Source of the DNA: Alphaproteobacteria bacterium
Lineage (GTDB): Bacteria > Pseudomonadota > Alphaproteobacteria > Rhodospirillales > WMHbin7
NCBI GenBank assembly: GCA_015232335.1
Contig: JADFZV010000029.1
Coordinates: 1-38,032, forward strand
Direction: 5' to 3'
Length of the DNA stretch: 38,032 nt
A program made the translations under genes and the position numbers. Positions 16,179 through 25,424 of the stretch are shown piece by piece. The notes under the pieces were generated by a model, which ran no database searches, was not told where the DNA came from, and saw nothing but the letters and a program-made list of their open reading frames with translations. Numbering within the stretch: the first letter of the stretch is position 1; every line of letters begins with the position of its first letter.

Positions 16179-17171
16179 TTATTTACTGACGTCGATCAGG
16201 GTGCGCCCCTTGATGCCGCCCTTCAGAATCGTATTGGCCAGGGCAGGCAAATCACCCAGACCCGCCACGCCCGTCATCTGATCCAGCTTGTCCATCGGCA
16301 TTTCACGAACCAAGCGGCTCCAGGCGGTCTGGCGTTCGGCAAAGGGGCTAGCACCCGAATCGATGCCCAGCAGATTGATGCCGCGCAGAAGGAAGGGAAT
16401 GACCGTGGCATTAAGCTCGATGCCACCGGCATTGCCCACCGAAGCGCAAGAGCAGCGATGCTTGAGCGAAGCCAGCACGGTGGACAAGGTGGGTCCGCCC
16501 ACATTGTCGATGGCGCCGATCCAGCGCTCGGACATCATGGGACGCTTGGGTGCCTCGGACAACTCCTTGCGCTCCACGATGGTCGCGGCTCCCAGCGATT
16601 TCAGATAGTCGTGCTGATCCGCCCGACCTGTCGATGCCGCCACCTTATAGCCGAGATTGGCCAGCACGGCGACGGCAACGCTGCCAACACCCCCCGCAGC
16701 ACCCGTCACCAGAACCTCGCCCTCTTTCTTCGTGTTCAGGCCATGTGCTTCCAGCGCCATCACGGCCAGCATGGCTGTAAAGCCCGCCGTCCCCAGCGCC
16801 ATGGCGCGCCTGGTGTTCAGCCCCTCGGGCATGGGAACCAGCCAGTCGGATTTAACCCGGGCCTTTTGGGCAAATCCGCCCCAATGGGCTTCGCCCACGC
16901 GCCAACCAGTCAGAATGACCTTGTCGCCCGGCTTATAGCGGTCGGAAGCGCTTTCCAGAACGTTTCCCGCGAAATCGATTCCGGGCACATGGGGATATTT
17001 CGCCACCATCTTGCCCAGGCCATTCAGAATCAGCCCGTCCTTGTAATTGATGGTCGTATAGTCGATGCCCACCAGGACATCGCCCTCGGGCAATTGGGCC
17101 TCGTCCAGCGAGGTAAGCGCCGAGGTGACCTTGCCCTCGGCCTCGGTCAGCAGAATGGCGTTGAAGCTCAT
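16179..17171 (-). CDS. acuI: Acrylyl-CoA reductase AcuI-type (MDR family, YhdH-like)
   Basis: The 330-residue zinc-free medium-chain reductase has INYKDGL, PGIDFAGNV, LGTAGFTAMLAV, the NADPH loop VTGAAGGVGSVAVAVL and the GINLLGIDS block characteristic of the YhdH/AcuI subgroup. AcuI reduces acryloyl-CoA to propionyl-CoA with NADPH, detoxifying acrylate from DMSP or arising in 3-hydroxypropionate metabolism. AAGGGGA lies 7 nt before the ATG. It is last in a minus-strand series after cobC and a small unknown gene. General quinone reductase activity is the alternative reading. Confidence 0.85.
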   Translation of the reverse strand: MSFNAILLTEAEGKVTSALTSLDEAQLPEGDVLVGIDYTTINYKDGLILNGLGKMVAKYPHVPGIDFAGNVLESASDRYKPGDKVILTGWRVGEAHWGGFAQKARVKSDWLVPMPEGLNTRRAMALGTAGFTAMLAVMALEAHGLNTKKEGEVLVTGAAGGVGSVAVAVLANLGYKVAASTGRADQHDYLKSLGAATIVERKELSEAPKRPMMSERWIGAIDNVGGPTLSTVLASLKHRCSCASVGNAGGIELNATVIPFLLRGINLLGIDSGASPFAERQTAWSRLVREMPMDKLDQMTGVAGLGDLPALANTILKGGIKGRTLIDVSK

Positions 17172-17236
17172 GGGATATTCCCCTTCTTCCTGGTGGCGTT
17201 GACAGGTTTATACCACGCCTGGGCAGGGGGACAAAT

Positions 17237-17494
17237 TCAGATCGGCTGCACTTTTTCGATCACGAAACCGCGATCGGACGGGTATTTCCGCTCGATCTTG
17301 GCGGCGGCCCCGGTTTCGTCCTCGGCCTCGATCTCGATATAATGCGTATCAGCCCAGGAATCGGGATATTGCCGGTGATGCTCGCCCTCATAGACCAGAC
17401 GACGCACTTCCGCATTGTAGACGGCAATCTCGAACGCGCGCGTCAACACCTTCGCCTCCTCTGGCTGCTGTTTTTCTTGCTTCCAATGTCTCAT
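17237..17494 (-). CDS. Conserved-looking hypothetical protein (85 aa)
   Basis: ATG at 17494 opens an 85-residue frame: MRHWKQEKQQPEEAKVLTRAFEIAVYNAEVRRLVYEGEHH...SWADTHYIEIEAEDETGAAAKIERKYPSDRGFVIEKVQPI. It is a small soluble alpha+beta protein without Cys, signal peptide or membrane segment. The coding pattern is consistent with the neighbours, but no strong ribosome site is visible. The frame is open further upstream into cobC, where codon use is clearly not coding, so the internal ATG was chosen. It lies between cobC and acuI on the same strand. Function unknown. Confidence 0.55.
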   Translation of the reverse strand: MRHWKQEKQQPEEAKVLTRAFEIAVYNAEVRRLVYEGEHHRQYPDSWADTHYIEIEAEDETGAAAKIERKYPSDRGFVIEKVQPI

Positions 17495-17522
17495 GAAACA
17501 GCAGTTTTGCCTGTGACGGCGA

Positions 17523-18518
17523 TCACAGAGAAGCGTTGAGAGCCGCCTCCAGGCGCCGCCATTCTTCCTCGGGTCCCGGCAAGCCAAAGCGCAGCCAAGT
17601 GGGATGCTTGGGAAAAGCGCGCACCAGAATGCCCCGACGCCCCAGCCGGTCATACAGCGTCTCGGCTTGCTTAAGCGACACCAGCCGGAACAGCGACGTT
17701 CCCCCCAGAAGGGTGATGTTGGGACGTGAGAGCAGAGCATCCATGCGCGTTGCATCTGCTTTCAATTTCTGGCGCATGGCTCCGATCCAGGCATCATCGA
17801 GCAGGGCGGCTTCGCCCACCGCCAGGGCGGCGCCATTCAAGACCCAAGGGCCCAGCTTGCGCCTGAGGCTGGCCGCCATGCCCGCCTCGCACAGCGCGAA
17901 ACCCAGGCGCAGCCCCGCCAGCCCAAAAAACTTTCCAAACGAGCGCAGAACGACCAGTCCGGGCTGTCCGGCCTGTCTGGCCAGACTGAGAGTGGGATCG
18001 GTATCGGCGAATGATTCATCGACGACCAGAAAGCCGCCGCGCCCCGCCAACTGTTCGCCGAAGCCCAACAAACGGGCCGGATCGTAGCAGCGGCCATCGG
18101 GATTGTTGGGATTGACCACCACCACCACATCCGCCCCTGATGTCTCCTCAAGGCCGGACACCTCGCGCACCCGATGACCGGCATCCCGCCAGGAAACGGC
18201 ATGTTCCTCATAGGTGGGCGCCAAGACGGAGATGCTGGCATTATGGCGAAGGGCGGGCAAAAGCTGAATCAGGCTTTGCACGCCGGGGGCGGGCACGACC
18301 AGACGGGGATCGGCCAAGCCATAACATTCGGCGGCGGCGGCGCGCAGGGCGGCATCCGATCCGGGCAGACGGCGCCAGACATCGGCCCCCAGGCCGGGCA
18401 TGGGATAGGGCATGCGGTTAATGCCCGTCGAAAGATCCAGCCAACCGGCCTCTGGGCGTCCGAACCGCTTTTCGGCCGCCTCCAGATTGCCACCATGAGA
18501 GATGCTCTGTGAGGACAT
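17523..18518 (-). CDS. cobC: Threonine-phosphate decarboxylase CobC-like aminotransferase
   Basis: The 331-residue class I/II PLP enzyme begins with the CobC-typical HGGNLEAAEKRFG and then WLDLSTGINRMPYP. It has VNPNNPDG, the VVDESFADTDP aspartate block and the PLP lysine in RSFGKFFGLAGLRLGF (Lys196), and ends with a small-domain Arg segment (LRFGLPG). CobC/CobD makes (R)-1-amino-2-propanol phosphate for the cobalamin nucleotide loop. No other cobalamin gene is in the window, so the role is assigned by sequence only; histidinol-phosphate aminotransferase relatives are the main alternative. Confidence 0.87.
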   Translation of the reverse strand: MSSQSISHGGNLEAAEKRFGRPEAGWLDLSTGINRMPYPMPGLGADVWRRLPGSDAALRAAAAECYGLADPRLVVPAPGVQSLIQLLPALRHNASISVLAPTYEEHAVSWRDAGHRVREVSGLEETSGADVVVVVNPNNPDGRCYDPARLLGFGEQLAGRGGFLVVDESFADTDPTLSLARQAGQPGLVVLRSFGKFFGLAGLRLGFALCEAGMAASLRRKLGPWVLNGAALAVGEAALLDDAWIGAMRQKLKADATRMDALLSRPNITLLGGTSLFRLVSLKQAETLYDRLGRRGILVRAFPKHPTWLRFGLPGPEEEWRRLEAALNASL

Positions 18519-18591
18519 GCCTTGGGCATAACCCTAATCGGGCAACGGCGCCAGACGAAAAGAACAGATATGAAATGGACGAATTCCAAAG

Positions 18592-18624
18592 AAAAACCGG
18601 CCTTCCCAGGACAGGAAGGCCGGT
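18592..18624 (-). terminator. Terminator after korB
   Basis: On the minus strand ACCGGCCTTCC pairs with GGAAGGCCGGT (18614-18624/18596-18606) over a 7-nt loop, followed by TTTTTC. It lies 24 nt past the korB stop and ends the korAB operon before cobC, which begins about 75 nt further on. Confidence 0.85.
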
Positions 18625-18647
18625 GTGGCGGAGGGGACGCCTAAAAA

Positions 18648-19988
18648 CTATTCGGAAGCGTTGGGCGGATCGGAGTCATCATCCCAACCCACGCGAGGGG
18701 CCGGGAAGCGGGCAAACCACTTCTTCAATTCCGCGACATGGGTTGCTTCTTCCGAAGCGAAGTCGCCAGCCAGCCTGCGCACTTCGGCATCGCCCGAGGT
18801 CGCGGCTATCTGGGCATAGAAGTCATGACCGCGCGTTTCGTTGCGCAACGCCACCTGAAGCGCATGATGGGGCGTCATCAGGTAATGCGGCACGGTCGGA
18901 TCGCCGGACTCGGGCGCTTCGTTGCCGGGCCAGCGGTATTCCCAGGGTGCCAGATGCGGCACCGCGATCGATCCGGCCCGTCCAGCCACCTCAGAGGCGT
19001 GTTTGCGCGAGAATTCGGCCATCTGACGGAACAGAACGGCCACTTCCTTGTTATTGTGGGTGTCCATGCCGTCGGCCAGCTCGTCGTAACGGGCCGCCGC
19101 CTCGTTCTCCAAGGCCATGGCATGCGCCATGAATTCGCCAACGTCGTCCATGGCTGTCGCCCTTTTAAAGCTTTTGGCCAGATCGGTCGAAGGATGGGGC
19201 TGGGCTTGCGGCACCTGGAAGGAAGCCCGGGTTCCGGCATAGACGATGCCCGACGTGAACATGTCGTCGTCCAAAAGCCGCTGAGAAGCCTCGCGCAGAT
19301 CGCTGGTCGGCTCGAAGCCCTTGTGCACCATGTCCTTCCAGTCGCGCTGCTCGGGCCGGAAGGTGATGCAGGGGCTCAAGACCTGAATGAAGGAAAAGCC
19401 CGGATGCTTGATGCCTTCGGCGATGAGGCGGGCCAGCCCATTGGGATCGCCCGAAAAGCCGCGAGCCACGAAATTGGCGCCGCAGGCCAGAGCAAGCTGC
19501 AAAGGCATGATGGGCGTAACGCCAGGCCCCTCGGGCGTCAGATCGCTTTCCGTCCAGTCGGACTCGGTGGTGGGCGAGGCCTGGCCCTTGGTCATGCCAT
19601 AGACGCGATTGTCCATGACGATATAGGTCATGTTCACGTTGCGTCGGCAGGCATGCAGAAAATGGTTGCCGCCGATGGAAAAGCCGTCGCCATCGCCGCC
19701 CGCCACGATCACGGTGACGTCCGGACGCGCCATCTTAAGGCCCGTGGCCACGGCCAACGAACGCCCATGGACGCTGTGGAAGCCATAGACGCTGGTATAG
19801 GCCGGAATGCGCGACGAGCAGCCGATGCCCGAAACGAAGGTCGTCTTGTCCTTGGGCAGCGCTAGTTCGGCGCAGGCCTTGGTGATAGCCGCCAGGACGG
19901 AAAAATCGCCGCAGCCGGGGCACCAGATGGGCTTCAGGTCCGACTTGTAATCACTGGCCTTCAAGGGGGCAGGAGTTTGGACGTTCAT
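18648..19988 (-). CDS. korB: 2-oxoacid:ferredoxin oxidoreductase beta subunit fused to a ferritin-like domain
   Basis: Residues 1 to about 255 are a KorB-type thiamine-diphosphate subunit. IWCPGCGDF (Cys23, Cys26), GIGCSSR (Cys57) and LSPCITF (Cys207) are the expected [4Fe-4S] ligands, and GGDGDGFSIGGNH...MDNRVYGMTKGQ (97 to about 135) is the ThDP/Mg site. The enzyme decarboxylates a 2-oxoacid, probably 2-oxoglutarate, reducing ferredoxin. Residues about 280-425 form an extra four-helix ferritin/rubrerythrin-like domain: ALENEAAARYDEL (Glu294/296), FRQMAEFSRKHASEV (Glu325, His330), ALRNETRGHDFY (Glu384) and ASEEATHVAEL (Glu414-x-x-His417). The usual ExxH of the second helix reads SxxH, so the metal site may be partly altered. 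Known KorB proteins are mostly about 280-350 residues. The frame is continuous. AAGGGGA precedes the ATG, 13 nt after korA. Confidence 0.92.
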   Translation of the reverse strand: MNVQTPAPLKASDYKSDLKPIWCPGCGDFSVLAAITKACAELALPKDKTTFVSGIGCSSRIPAYTSVYGFHSVHGRSLAVATGLKMARPDVTVIVAGGDGDGFSIGGNHFLHACRRNVNMTYIVMDNRVYGMTKGQASPTTESDWTESDLTPEGPGVTPIMPLQLALACGANFVARGFSGDPNGLARLIAEGIKHPGFSFIQVLSPCITFRPEQRDWKDMVHKGFEPTSDLREASQRLLDDDMFTSGIVYAGTRASFQVPQAQPHPSTDLAKSFKRATAMDDVGEFMAHAMALENEAAARYDELADGMDTHNNKEVAVLFRQMAEFSRKHASEVAGRAGSIAVPHLAPWEYRWPGNEAPESGDPTVPHYLMTPHHALQVALRNETRGHDFYAQIAATSGDAEVRRLAGDFASEEATHVAELKKWFARFPAPRVGWDDDSDPPNASE

Positions 19989-20001
19989 GTTCTATATCCC
20001 C

Positions 20002-21723
20002 TTAAAGCTGGTCAAGATGACGTTCGATTTCGTGCGGACGCACGGGCAACGGGCCCGGGCGATGGAACGACTTGACCGTGCCCGGCAAGTCGTAATGGGC
20101 CCGCATGAATTTCAGGAATTGCGCCTCGTGGCTTTGTTCGACCACCAGGATCTTTTTGACCCCCTTCAGCGCCTCGGCCAGCTTGGCGGGTTGAGCGGGC
20201 AGAAGCAGACGCAGGCTGACCAGCTTGGCCTTGCGGCCCTTGGCGTTCATGCGCTCGACCGCTTCGCGCACCGGGCCCGTCGCCGAACCCCAGGTGATGA
20301 CGGCGATTTCGCCCTCGCCCTCGATATCGGCCCAAAGTGATCCAAAATCATGATCAACCAGCTTGCGCGAACGCTTGTTGAGCTGCTTGGCGTGATCGGT
20401 ATCAGCACTCGACGGCGTTCCGCTTTCGGCATGTTCAAGTCCGTCGGCAGTATACTCGCCGCCCGGCATGCCCGGATAGGACATCGGCGAAATGCCCGAG
20501 GACGTGTCGGCATAGCGCTTATAGCCGCCCTGAGCCAAAGCTTCGGGTGTCGGCGTCAGGCGCTTGGTCTTGAAGTCGCGCGGCTTTGGCGCATCGACCA
20601 CAGCCCGCGATTGGCCCAGCGCCTGATCAGACAGCATGATGACGGGGGCTTGCAGGGTCTCGGCCAGATGCATCGACCATTGGCCGGTGAGCAGGCAGTC
20701 GTCGATGGCGTTGGCCGCCGTCACGATATGCGGCGCATCGCCATGCAGACCGTAGCAGGCGATGTTCAGATCGCTCTGCTCGCTCTTGGTGGGAATGCCG
20801 GTCGAAGGGCCGCCCCGCTGAACGTCGATGATCACGATGGGCGTTTCCGAAGCCACCGCAAGGCCGATCGATTCAGTCATCAACGCAAGCCCGGGACCCG
20901 ACGTGGCGGTTACCGAGGGCACACCGCCGAAGGAAGCGCCGATGATCATGTTGACGCTGGCCAACTCGTCCTCGGCCTGCACCAGCGTGCCGCCGATCTT
21001 GGTCAGATTGGGGGCCAGCCATTCCAGAATTTCCGTGCCGGGCGTGATGGGATAGGCCGCACAGAACTTGGCCCCGCCCTGCACCACGCCATAACCCGCA
21101 GCCTCGTTGCCGCTGATGTTCCAGCGCTGGGCGAATCCCGGCTTGGCGGGCGCCAGCGGATAGCGGAAGGTCATGGGACCGGCCACTGCGGCACCTGAGC
21201 GAATGCAATCGCTCGAAGACTGCATGGCCTCGGCCCCCTTGTGCTTCAAAGCGTTTCCAACCACCGCCTCGATGGCTTCCAGCGGCAGGTTGAACAACTG
21301 GCCGACGACGCCCAGCGCCACCATATTGGCGCGTCCGCCCTTGATCGCCTCGGCCATCTTCTTCATGGGCAGATCGACGATGGCAGCGCCGCTCTTGGCC
21401 AGGGCTTCGGGCATGTCGCCTTGCTCGGGATCAGTCAGGATCACGCTGTTTTTGCTCAGCGGCAATTCCGCCGTGAAGCGGTTGACGTTCTGCCAGTCCA
21501 GCGCCACCAGAACATCAAAACTGTCGGCGGGGCCGGTCACGGGGACCGAACCGATGCGCACATAGGCCGCCGCCTCGCCGCCGCGAATCTGCGGACCCGA
21601 AGACCGGGTCATGAGACCGTAATAGCCCGCCTTGGACGCCGCCTCGAGCAGCATCTGACCCGCCGTCATCACACCGGCGCCACCGCTGCCGACAAGTGCC
21701 ACACATACCGTCTGCAAAGTCAT
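20002..21723 (-). CDS. korA: 2-oxoacid:ferredoxin oxidoreductase alpha subunit (gamma-alpha fusion)
   Basis: The 573-residue protein combines an N-terminal gamma domain (GSGGAGVMTAGQMLLEAASKAG...RSSGPQIRGGEAAAYVRIG, about 1-185) with the alpha domain. The latter has YPITPGTEILEWLA, VQAEDELASVNMIIGASFGGVPSVTATSGPGLALM and DVQRGGPSTGIPTKSEQSDL, followed by a C-terminal CoA/2-oxoacid domain. With KorB it forms the ferredoxin-reducing 2-oxoacid (probably 2-oxoglutarate) oxidoreductase. ATG at 21723 was chosen: GGA lies 7 nt upstream and the conserved core starts at once, whereas an earlier ATG at 21789 adds an unconserved stretch. Substrate (2-oxoglutarate or pyruvate) cannot be fixed from sequence. 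Confidence 0.92.
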   Translation of the reverse strand: MTLQTVCVALVGSGGAGVMTAGQMLLEAASKAGYYGLMTRSSGPQIRGGEAAAYVRIGSVPVTGPADSFDVLVALDWQNVNRFTAELPLSKNSVILTDPEQGDMPEALAKSGAAIVDLPMKKMAEAIKGGRANMVALGVVGQLFNLPLEAIEAVVGNALKHKGAEAMQSSSDCIRSGAAVAGPMTFRYPLAPAKPGFAQRWNISGNEAAGYGVVQGGAKFCAAYPITPGTEILEWLAPNLTKIGGTLVQAEDELASVNMIIGASFGGVPSVTATSGPGLALMTESIGLAVASETPIVIIDVQRGGPSTGIPTKSEQSDLNIACYGLHGDAPHIVTAANAIDDCLLTGQWSMHLAETLQAPVIMLSDQALGQSRAVVDAPKPRDFKTKRLTPTPEALAQGGYKRYADTSSGISPMSYPGMPGGEYTADGLEHAESGTPSSADTDHAKQLNKRSRKLVDHDFGSLWADIEGEGEIAVITWGSATGPVREAVERMNAKGRKAKLVSLRLLLPAQPAKLAEALKGVKKILVVEQSHEAQFLKFMRAHYDLPGTVKSFHRPGPLPVRPHEIERHLDQL

Positions 21724-21841
21724 TTCAGGATCCGCCTTCCTTGATGGGCCCAAGGTCTTGCCGCCTCGGCCCGCGCCACACCAAAACACCCCGTTTCGAC
21801 GGGAATGACCCTACCCTTGCGGGCAGCTTACGTCCACTACC

Positions 21842-21870
21842 TTCCTAGCTCTTTTGCAACGCAAAATCAA
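21842..21870 (-). promoter_or_regulatory. Candidate korAB promoter; contents of the 21724-22102 gap
   Basis: On the minus strand TTGATT (21870-21865), a 17-nt spacer and TAGGAA (21847-21842) form a plausible sigma-70 promoter about 120 nt before korA. The rest of this 379-bp gene-free stretch holds a 9-bp stem hairpin AAGGCTGAA/TTCAGCCTT (21995-22014) and the hup terminator. No conserved ORF was seen. Confidence 0.4.
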
Positions 21871-22045
21871 CTGGGCGAATGAGGGGAGAGGGATTTTGCC
21901 GCCCAAGGGGCTGTTTTCACGAAAATCCCATCACCTCTCCCCGCCTGACAGAAAGGAACGGCAGAAATTAATTGGTTATGGAGTACCGAATTTCAAGGCT
22001 GAAAATTCAGCCTTCCTACAACCCATACCGAAATATCCGAGGCAA

Positions 22046-22074
22046 TGAAAAAGGCGGCGCTTTGGCGCCGCCTT
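22046..22074 (-). terminator. Terminator of the HU gene
   Basis: On the minus strand AAGGCGGCGC pairs with GCGCCGCCTT (10 bp, 4-nt loop), followed by TTTCATT. It lies 29 nt after the hup stop. Confidence 0.85.
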
Positions 22075-22102
22075 GATCACATCACAGGAAATCCAAGAAA
22101 GC

Positions 22103-22429
22103 TTAGATGGATTCCTTGAGTTCCTTGGCGGGACGGAAGGCAACCTTCTTGCTCGCCTTGATCTTGATGGCTTCGCCGGTGGCCGGGTTGCGGCCCATGC
22201 GGGCGGCGCGCTTCTTGACCTGGAGAACGCCCAAGCCGACGAGACGGATGCGAGCGCCCTTCTTCAGGTGCTTCGTGATCAGGTCGACGACGTCGTTGAG
22301 AATCGATTCCGACTGCTTCTTCGACAGTTCCTGCTTGGTGGCAATCGCGGCGGCGATGTGCTTGAGGGTGACGAGCTGGGGCTTGTCGGCGGCAGCAGCA
22401 GCCGCCTTGGTCGTAGGTGCCTTGGCCAT
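22103..22429 (-). CDS. hup: HU-family DNA-binding protein
   Basis: The 108-residue protein is an HU/IHF fold: LVTLKHIAAAIATKQELSKKQSESILNDVVDLITKHLKKGARIRLVGLGVLQVKKRAARMGRNPATGEAIKIKASKKVAFRPAKELKESI. The DNA-intercalating arm carries the RMGRNPATGEAI signature. It has an extra Ala/Lys-rich N-terminus of about 17 residues (MAKAPTTKAAAAAADKP) compared with classic 90-residue HU. It compacts the nucleoid. AGGGA lies 8 nt before the ATG. It is monocistronic, divergent from the beta-glucosidase gene across 236 bp, in which I see no confident promoter. Confidence 0.95.
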   Translation of the reverse strand: MAKAPTTKAAAAAADKPQLVTLKHIAAAIATKQELSKKQSESILNDVVDLITKHLKKGARIRLVGLGVLQVKKRAARMGRNPATGEAIKIKASKKVAFRPAKELKESI

Positions 22430-22650
22430 GTTGTTTATCCCTGAAAAAGGTTGTTCGATGCGTCAGAAAGACCATATAAACGGGCCAATTTCAAGCGGCA
22501 GTACTCAATCCCCTTGATGTTTCAGCTTTTTTTCCCTGGCGCACGGATAGCTTGAGGCGACGACTCGGAAGAACCAGCACGGTCGAGTCTCTTTGAACGA
22601 TGGCACAAGCCTGATCTTTCGGGCATCCTTTCGTCTGTGGATGCTTTTGA

Positions 22651-23991
<1,341 letters not shown>

Positions 23992-24072
23992 GGGGAGGGC
24001 TGCGGACCTGCTTCTCCCTTGACCGACAAAAGCGGCAAGCGCATCATTCTGCAACGGATGGTGGAGAGCCTT

Positions 24073-24309
24073 ATGGTTGACGTGACTCTTGAATTGCTTG
24101 GGCAGATGATGCAGCGCTCGCTCGATATGCAGCGCGAGCTTGCGGCGGATGTGCGCGAGCTGAAGTCGCGGATGACCGATATAGAGCGCGGACTTGGCCG
24201 CAATGCCGCCTCGGAAACCGAACATTACGCCTCGGTTATGGGCCGCATGGATCGGGTGGACGACCGCATCGATCGCGTCGAGCGGCGGCGGAACATCGGG
24301 GACGCGTGA
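24073..24309 (+). CDS. Small coiled-coil protein, function unknown
   Basis: ATG at 24073 has GGAGAG 5 nt upstream and opens a 78-residue frame. The product MVDVTLELLGQMMQRSLDMQRELAADVRELKSRMTDIERGLG...MGRMDRVDDRIDRVERRRNIGDA is almost wholly heptad-patterned helix, so it is probably an oligomeric coiled coil. Its TGA overlaps the region of the next gene's start. It begins a three-gene accessory patch placed between the beta-glucosidase and gcv genes. No function can be read; a toxin-antitoxin-like role has been suggested for genes that neighbour DUF2442 proteins, but nothing here proves it. Confidence 0.65.
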   Translation: MVDVTLELLGQMMQRSLDMQRELAADVRELKSRMTDIERGLGRNAASETEHYASVMGRMDRVDDRIDRVERRRNIGDA

Positions 24310-24317
24310 GGCAGGCA

Positions 24318-24569
24318 GTGTCCTATCCCGACATCATTGAAGCGCGTGTGATCGGAACTCTGGAATTTCAGGTTCGTTTTTCGGATGGGCTTGAAGGCCG
24401 CGTAGAAATGCGACCCGGCCATTTGTTCGGCGTGTTTGAGCGCTTGAAAGACCCAGACTATTTCAAACGCATCTCCGTGAACGTCTGCCACACCGCAGAA
24501 GCCGCCAGAGTACTCGCTGCCTTCCCTTTCCAAACTCATATTGAAACAAGTGGTGATAATGCCCAGTGA
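24318..24569 (+). CDS. DUF2442-like protein with atypical C-terminus
   Basis: The N-terminal about 55 residues (YPDIIEARVIGTLEFQVRFSDGLEGRVEMRP...GVFERLKDPDYFKRISVN) match the DUF2442 pattern. In typical members a WPNG-D-type strand follows (a TVxWPNGxDLxPDxLY-like end). Here that is replaced by VCHTAEAARVLAAFPFQTHIETSGDNAQ, and neither other frame restores it. GTG at 24318 is preferred since GAGG lies 6 nt upstream; GTG at 24306 is possible and would overlap the preceding stop. The protein may be a recombinant or decayed family member. DUF2442 proteins are often found beside DUF4160 proteins as putative antitoxin-like pairs, and no DUF4160 is seen here. Confidence 0.6.
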   Translation: MSYPDIIEARVIGTLEFQVRFSDGLEGRVEMRPGHLFGVFERLKDPDYFKRISVNVCHTAEAARVLAAFPFQTHIETSGDNAQ

Positions 24570-25371
24570 AATCTTCAACGCCCTAAACAAGGAAGGGCAG
24601 TTCACGAAAGAGATGCTGGGGGCAGGTGCCACTCAAATCCGGAAGGCAAACTACGCCACCAAAGGCATATATTTTCAAGCATTCACCAGCCTCTCCACCG
24701 GTCTTGAGAGAATCGGCAAGCTATGTCTGATGCTCGATCACTATATTGAAAATCAGAAATTTCCAGACATTAATTATGTGAAAAATGATATAGGGCACGA
24801 CATTCTCAAACTATATGATAAGTCAAAAGAAGTTGTGAATTCTCGCGATGCTAATTTCGATTTTTTGAGCAACCTCGACGGAGACATTCATCTGTCGATG
24901 ATGAGGATACTGTCTGAGTTTGCCACAAGTGATCGTTATTCCAACATTAACCTCGTTGTTGGGGCAAGACGCCAGGGTGACCCGATCGCCGCTTGGTATG
25001 CCGGGGTCGATGCGCTTCTGTATAAAACTCGCGTGTCCGCCAAAAGGAAAAATACGATTCAGAGAAATGCCTCGGTAATCTCGGCGTTACTGTCGAAGCA
25101 CACCTTTGTCCGGCACACTTCTGAAAGTGGCGATGAGATCACAGACATTGAGGATGCCAGCACAAGAACAGGCTTTGTAGAAGCTGTTGCACCGTATCGG
25201 CAGCTATACGTCCTGCAAATCATCCGCTATTGGGTAGAGCTGCTAACCTCACTTCAAGATATAGCCATGAAGAAAGGTAGCCATGACATACCGTTTTTTA
25301 GCGAAGTATTTGCACCATTTTATAACAAGGACAGCTACATAAGGACGAGAAAGACCTGGGACAAAATTTAA
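24559..25371 (+). CDS. Unknown 270-aa helical protein in an AT-richer patch
   Basis: ATG at 24559 (11-nt overlap with the DUF2442 gene) opens a 270-residue frame beginning MPSEIFNALNKEGQFTKEML. It is predicted mostly helical and soluble. GLERIGKLCLMLDHYIENQKFPD...NDIGHDILKLYDKS resembles the helix pairs of HEPN-like proteins, but the diagnostic Rx4-6H motif is not found, so I do not assign it. Codon use is clearly AT-richer than the flanking genes (many AAT, TAT, ATA, TTA), suggesting acquisition. A phage-defence or regulatory role is only a guess from context. Confidence 0.7.
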   Translation: MPSEIFNALNKEGQFTKEMLGAGATQIRKANYATKGIYFQAFTSLSTGLERIGKLCLMLDHYIENQKFPDINYVKNDIGHDILKLYDKSKEVVNSRDANFDFLSNLDGDIHLSMMRILSEFATSDRYSNINLVVGARRQGDPIAAWYAGVDALLYKTRVSAKRKNTIQRNASVISALLSKHTFVRHTSESGDEITDIEDASTRTGFVEAVAPYRQLYVLQIIRYWVELLTSLQDIAMKKGSHDIPFFSEVFAPFYNKDSYIRTRKTWDKI

Positions 25372-25390
25372 TCTCCAGGAAGGCACGTGG

Positions 25391-25413
25391 ATGCGCGGAT
25401 CAAGTCCGCGCAT
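25391..25413. repeat. REP-like hairpin beyond gcvPB
   Basis: ATGCGCGGA and TCCGCGCAT form a perfect 9-bp stem around TCAAG, 12 nt after the gcvPB stop. The sequence type (GCGCGGATCAAGTCCGCGC) resembles palindromic repeats common in alphaproteobacterial intergenic DNA. It could also serve as the gcv terminator, though it lacks a T-run. Confidence 0.5.
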
Positions 25414-25424
25414 GACGTTTCAGA

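Noticed and set aside
17495..17755. Upstream extension of the 85-aa gene into cobC
   Set aside because: The extension overlaps the conserved cobC C-terminus and its translation is Cys/Trp/Arg-rich and non-coding in character.
21854..22048. A 64-codon frame between hup and korA
   Set aside because: No ribosome site or motif. It runs over the putative korAB promoter and the hairpin at 21995-22014.
24541..25371. HEPN ribonuclease identity for the 270-aa unknown
   Set aside because: The helix pattern is suggestive, but the Rx4-6H catalytic motif is not found, so it was left unassigned.
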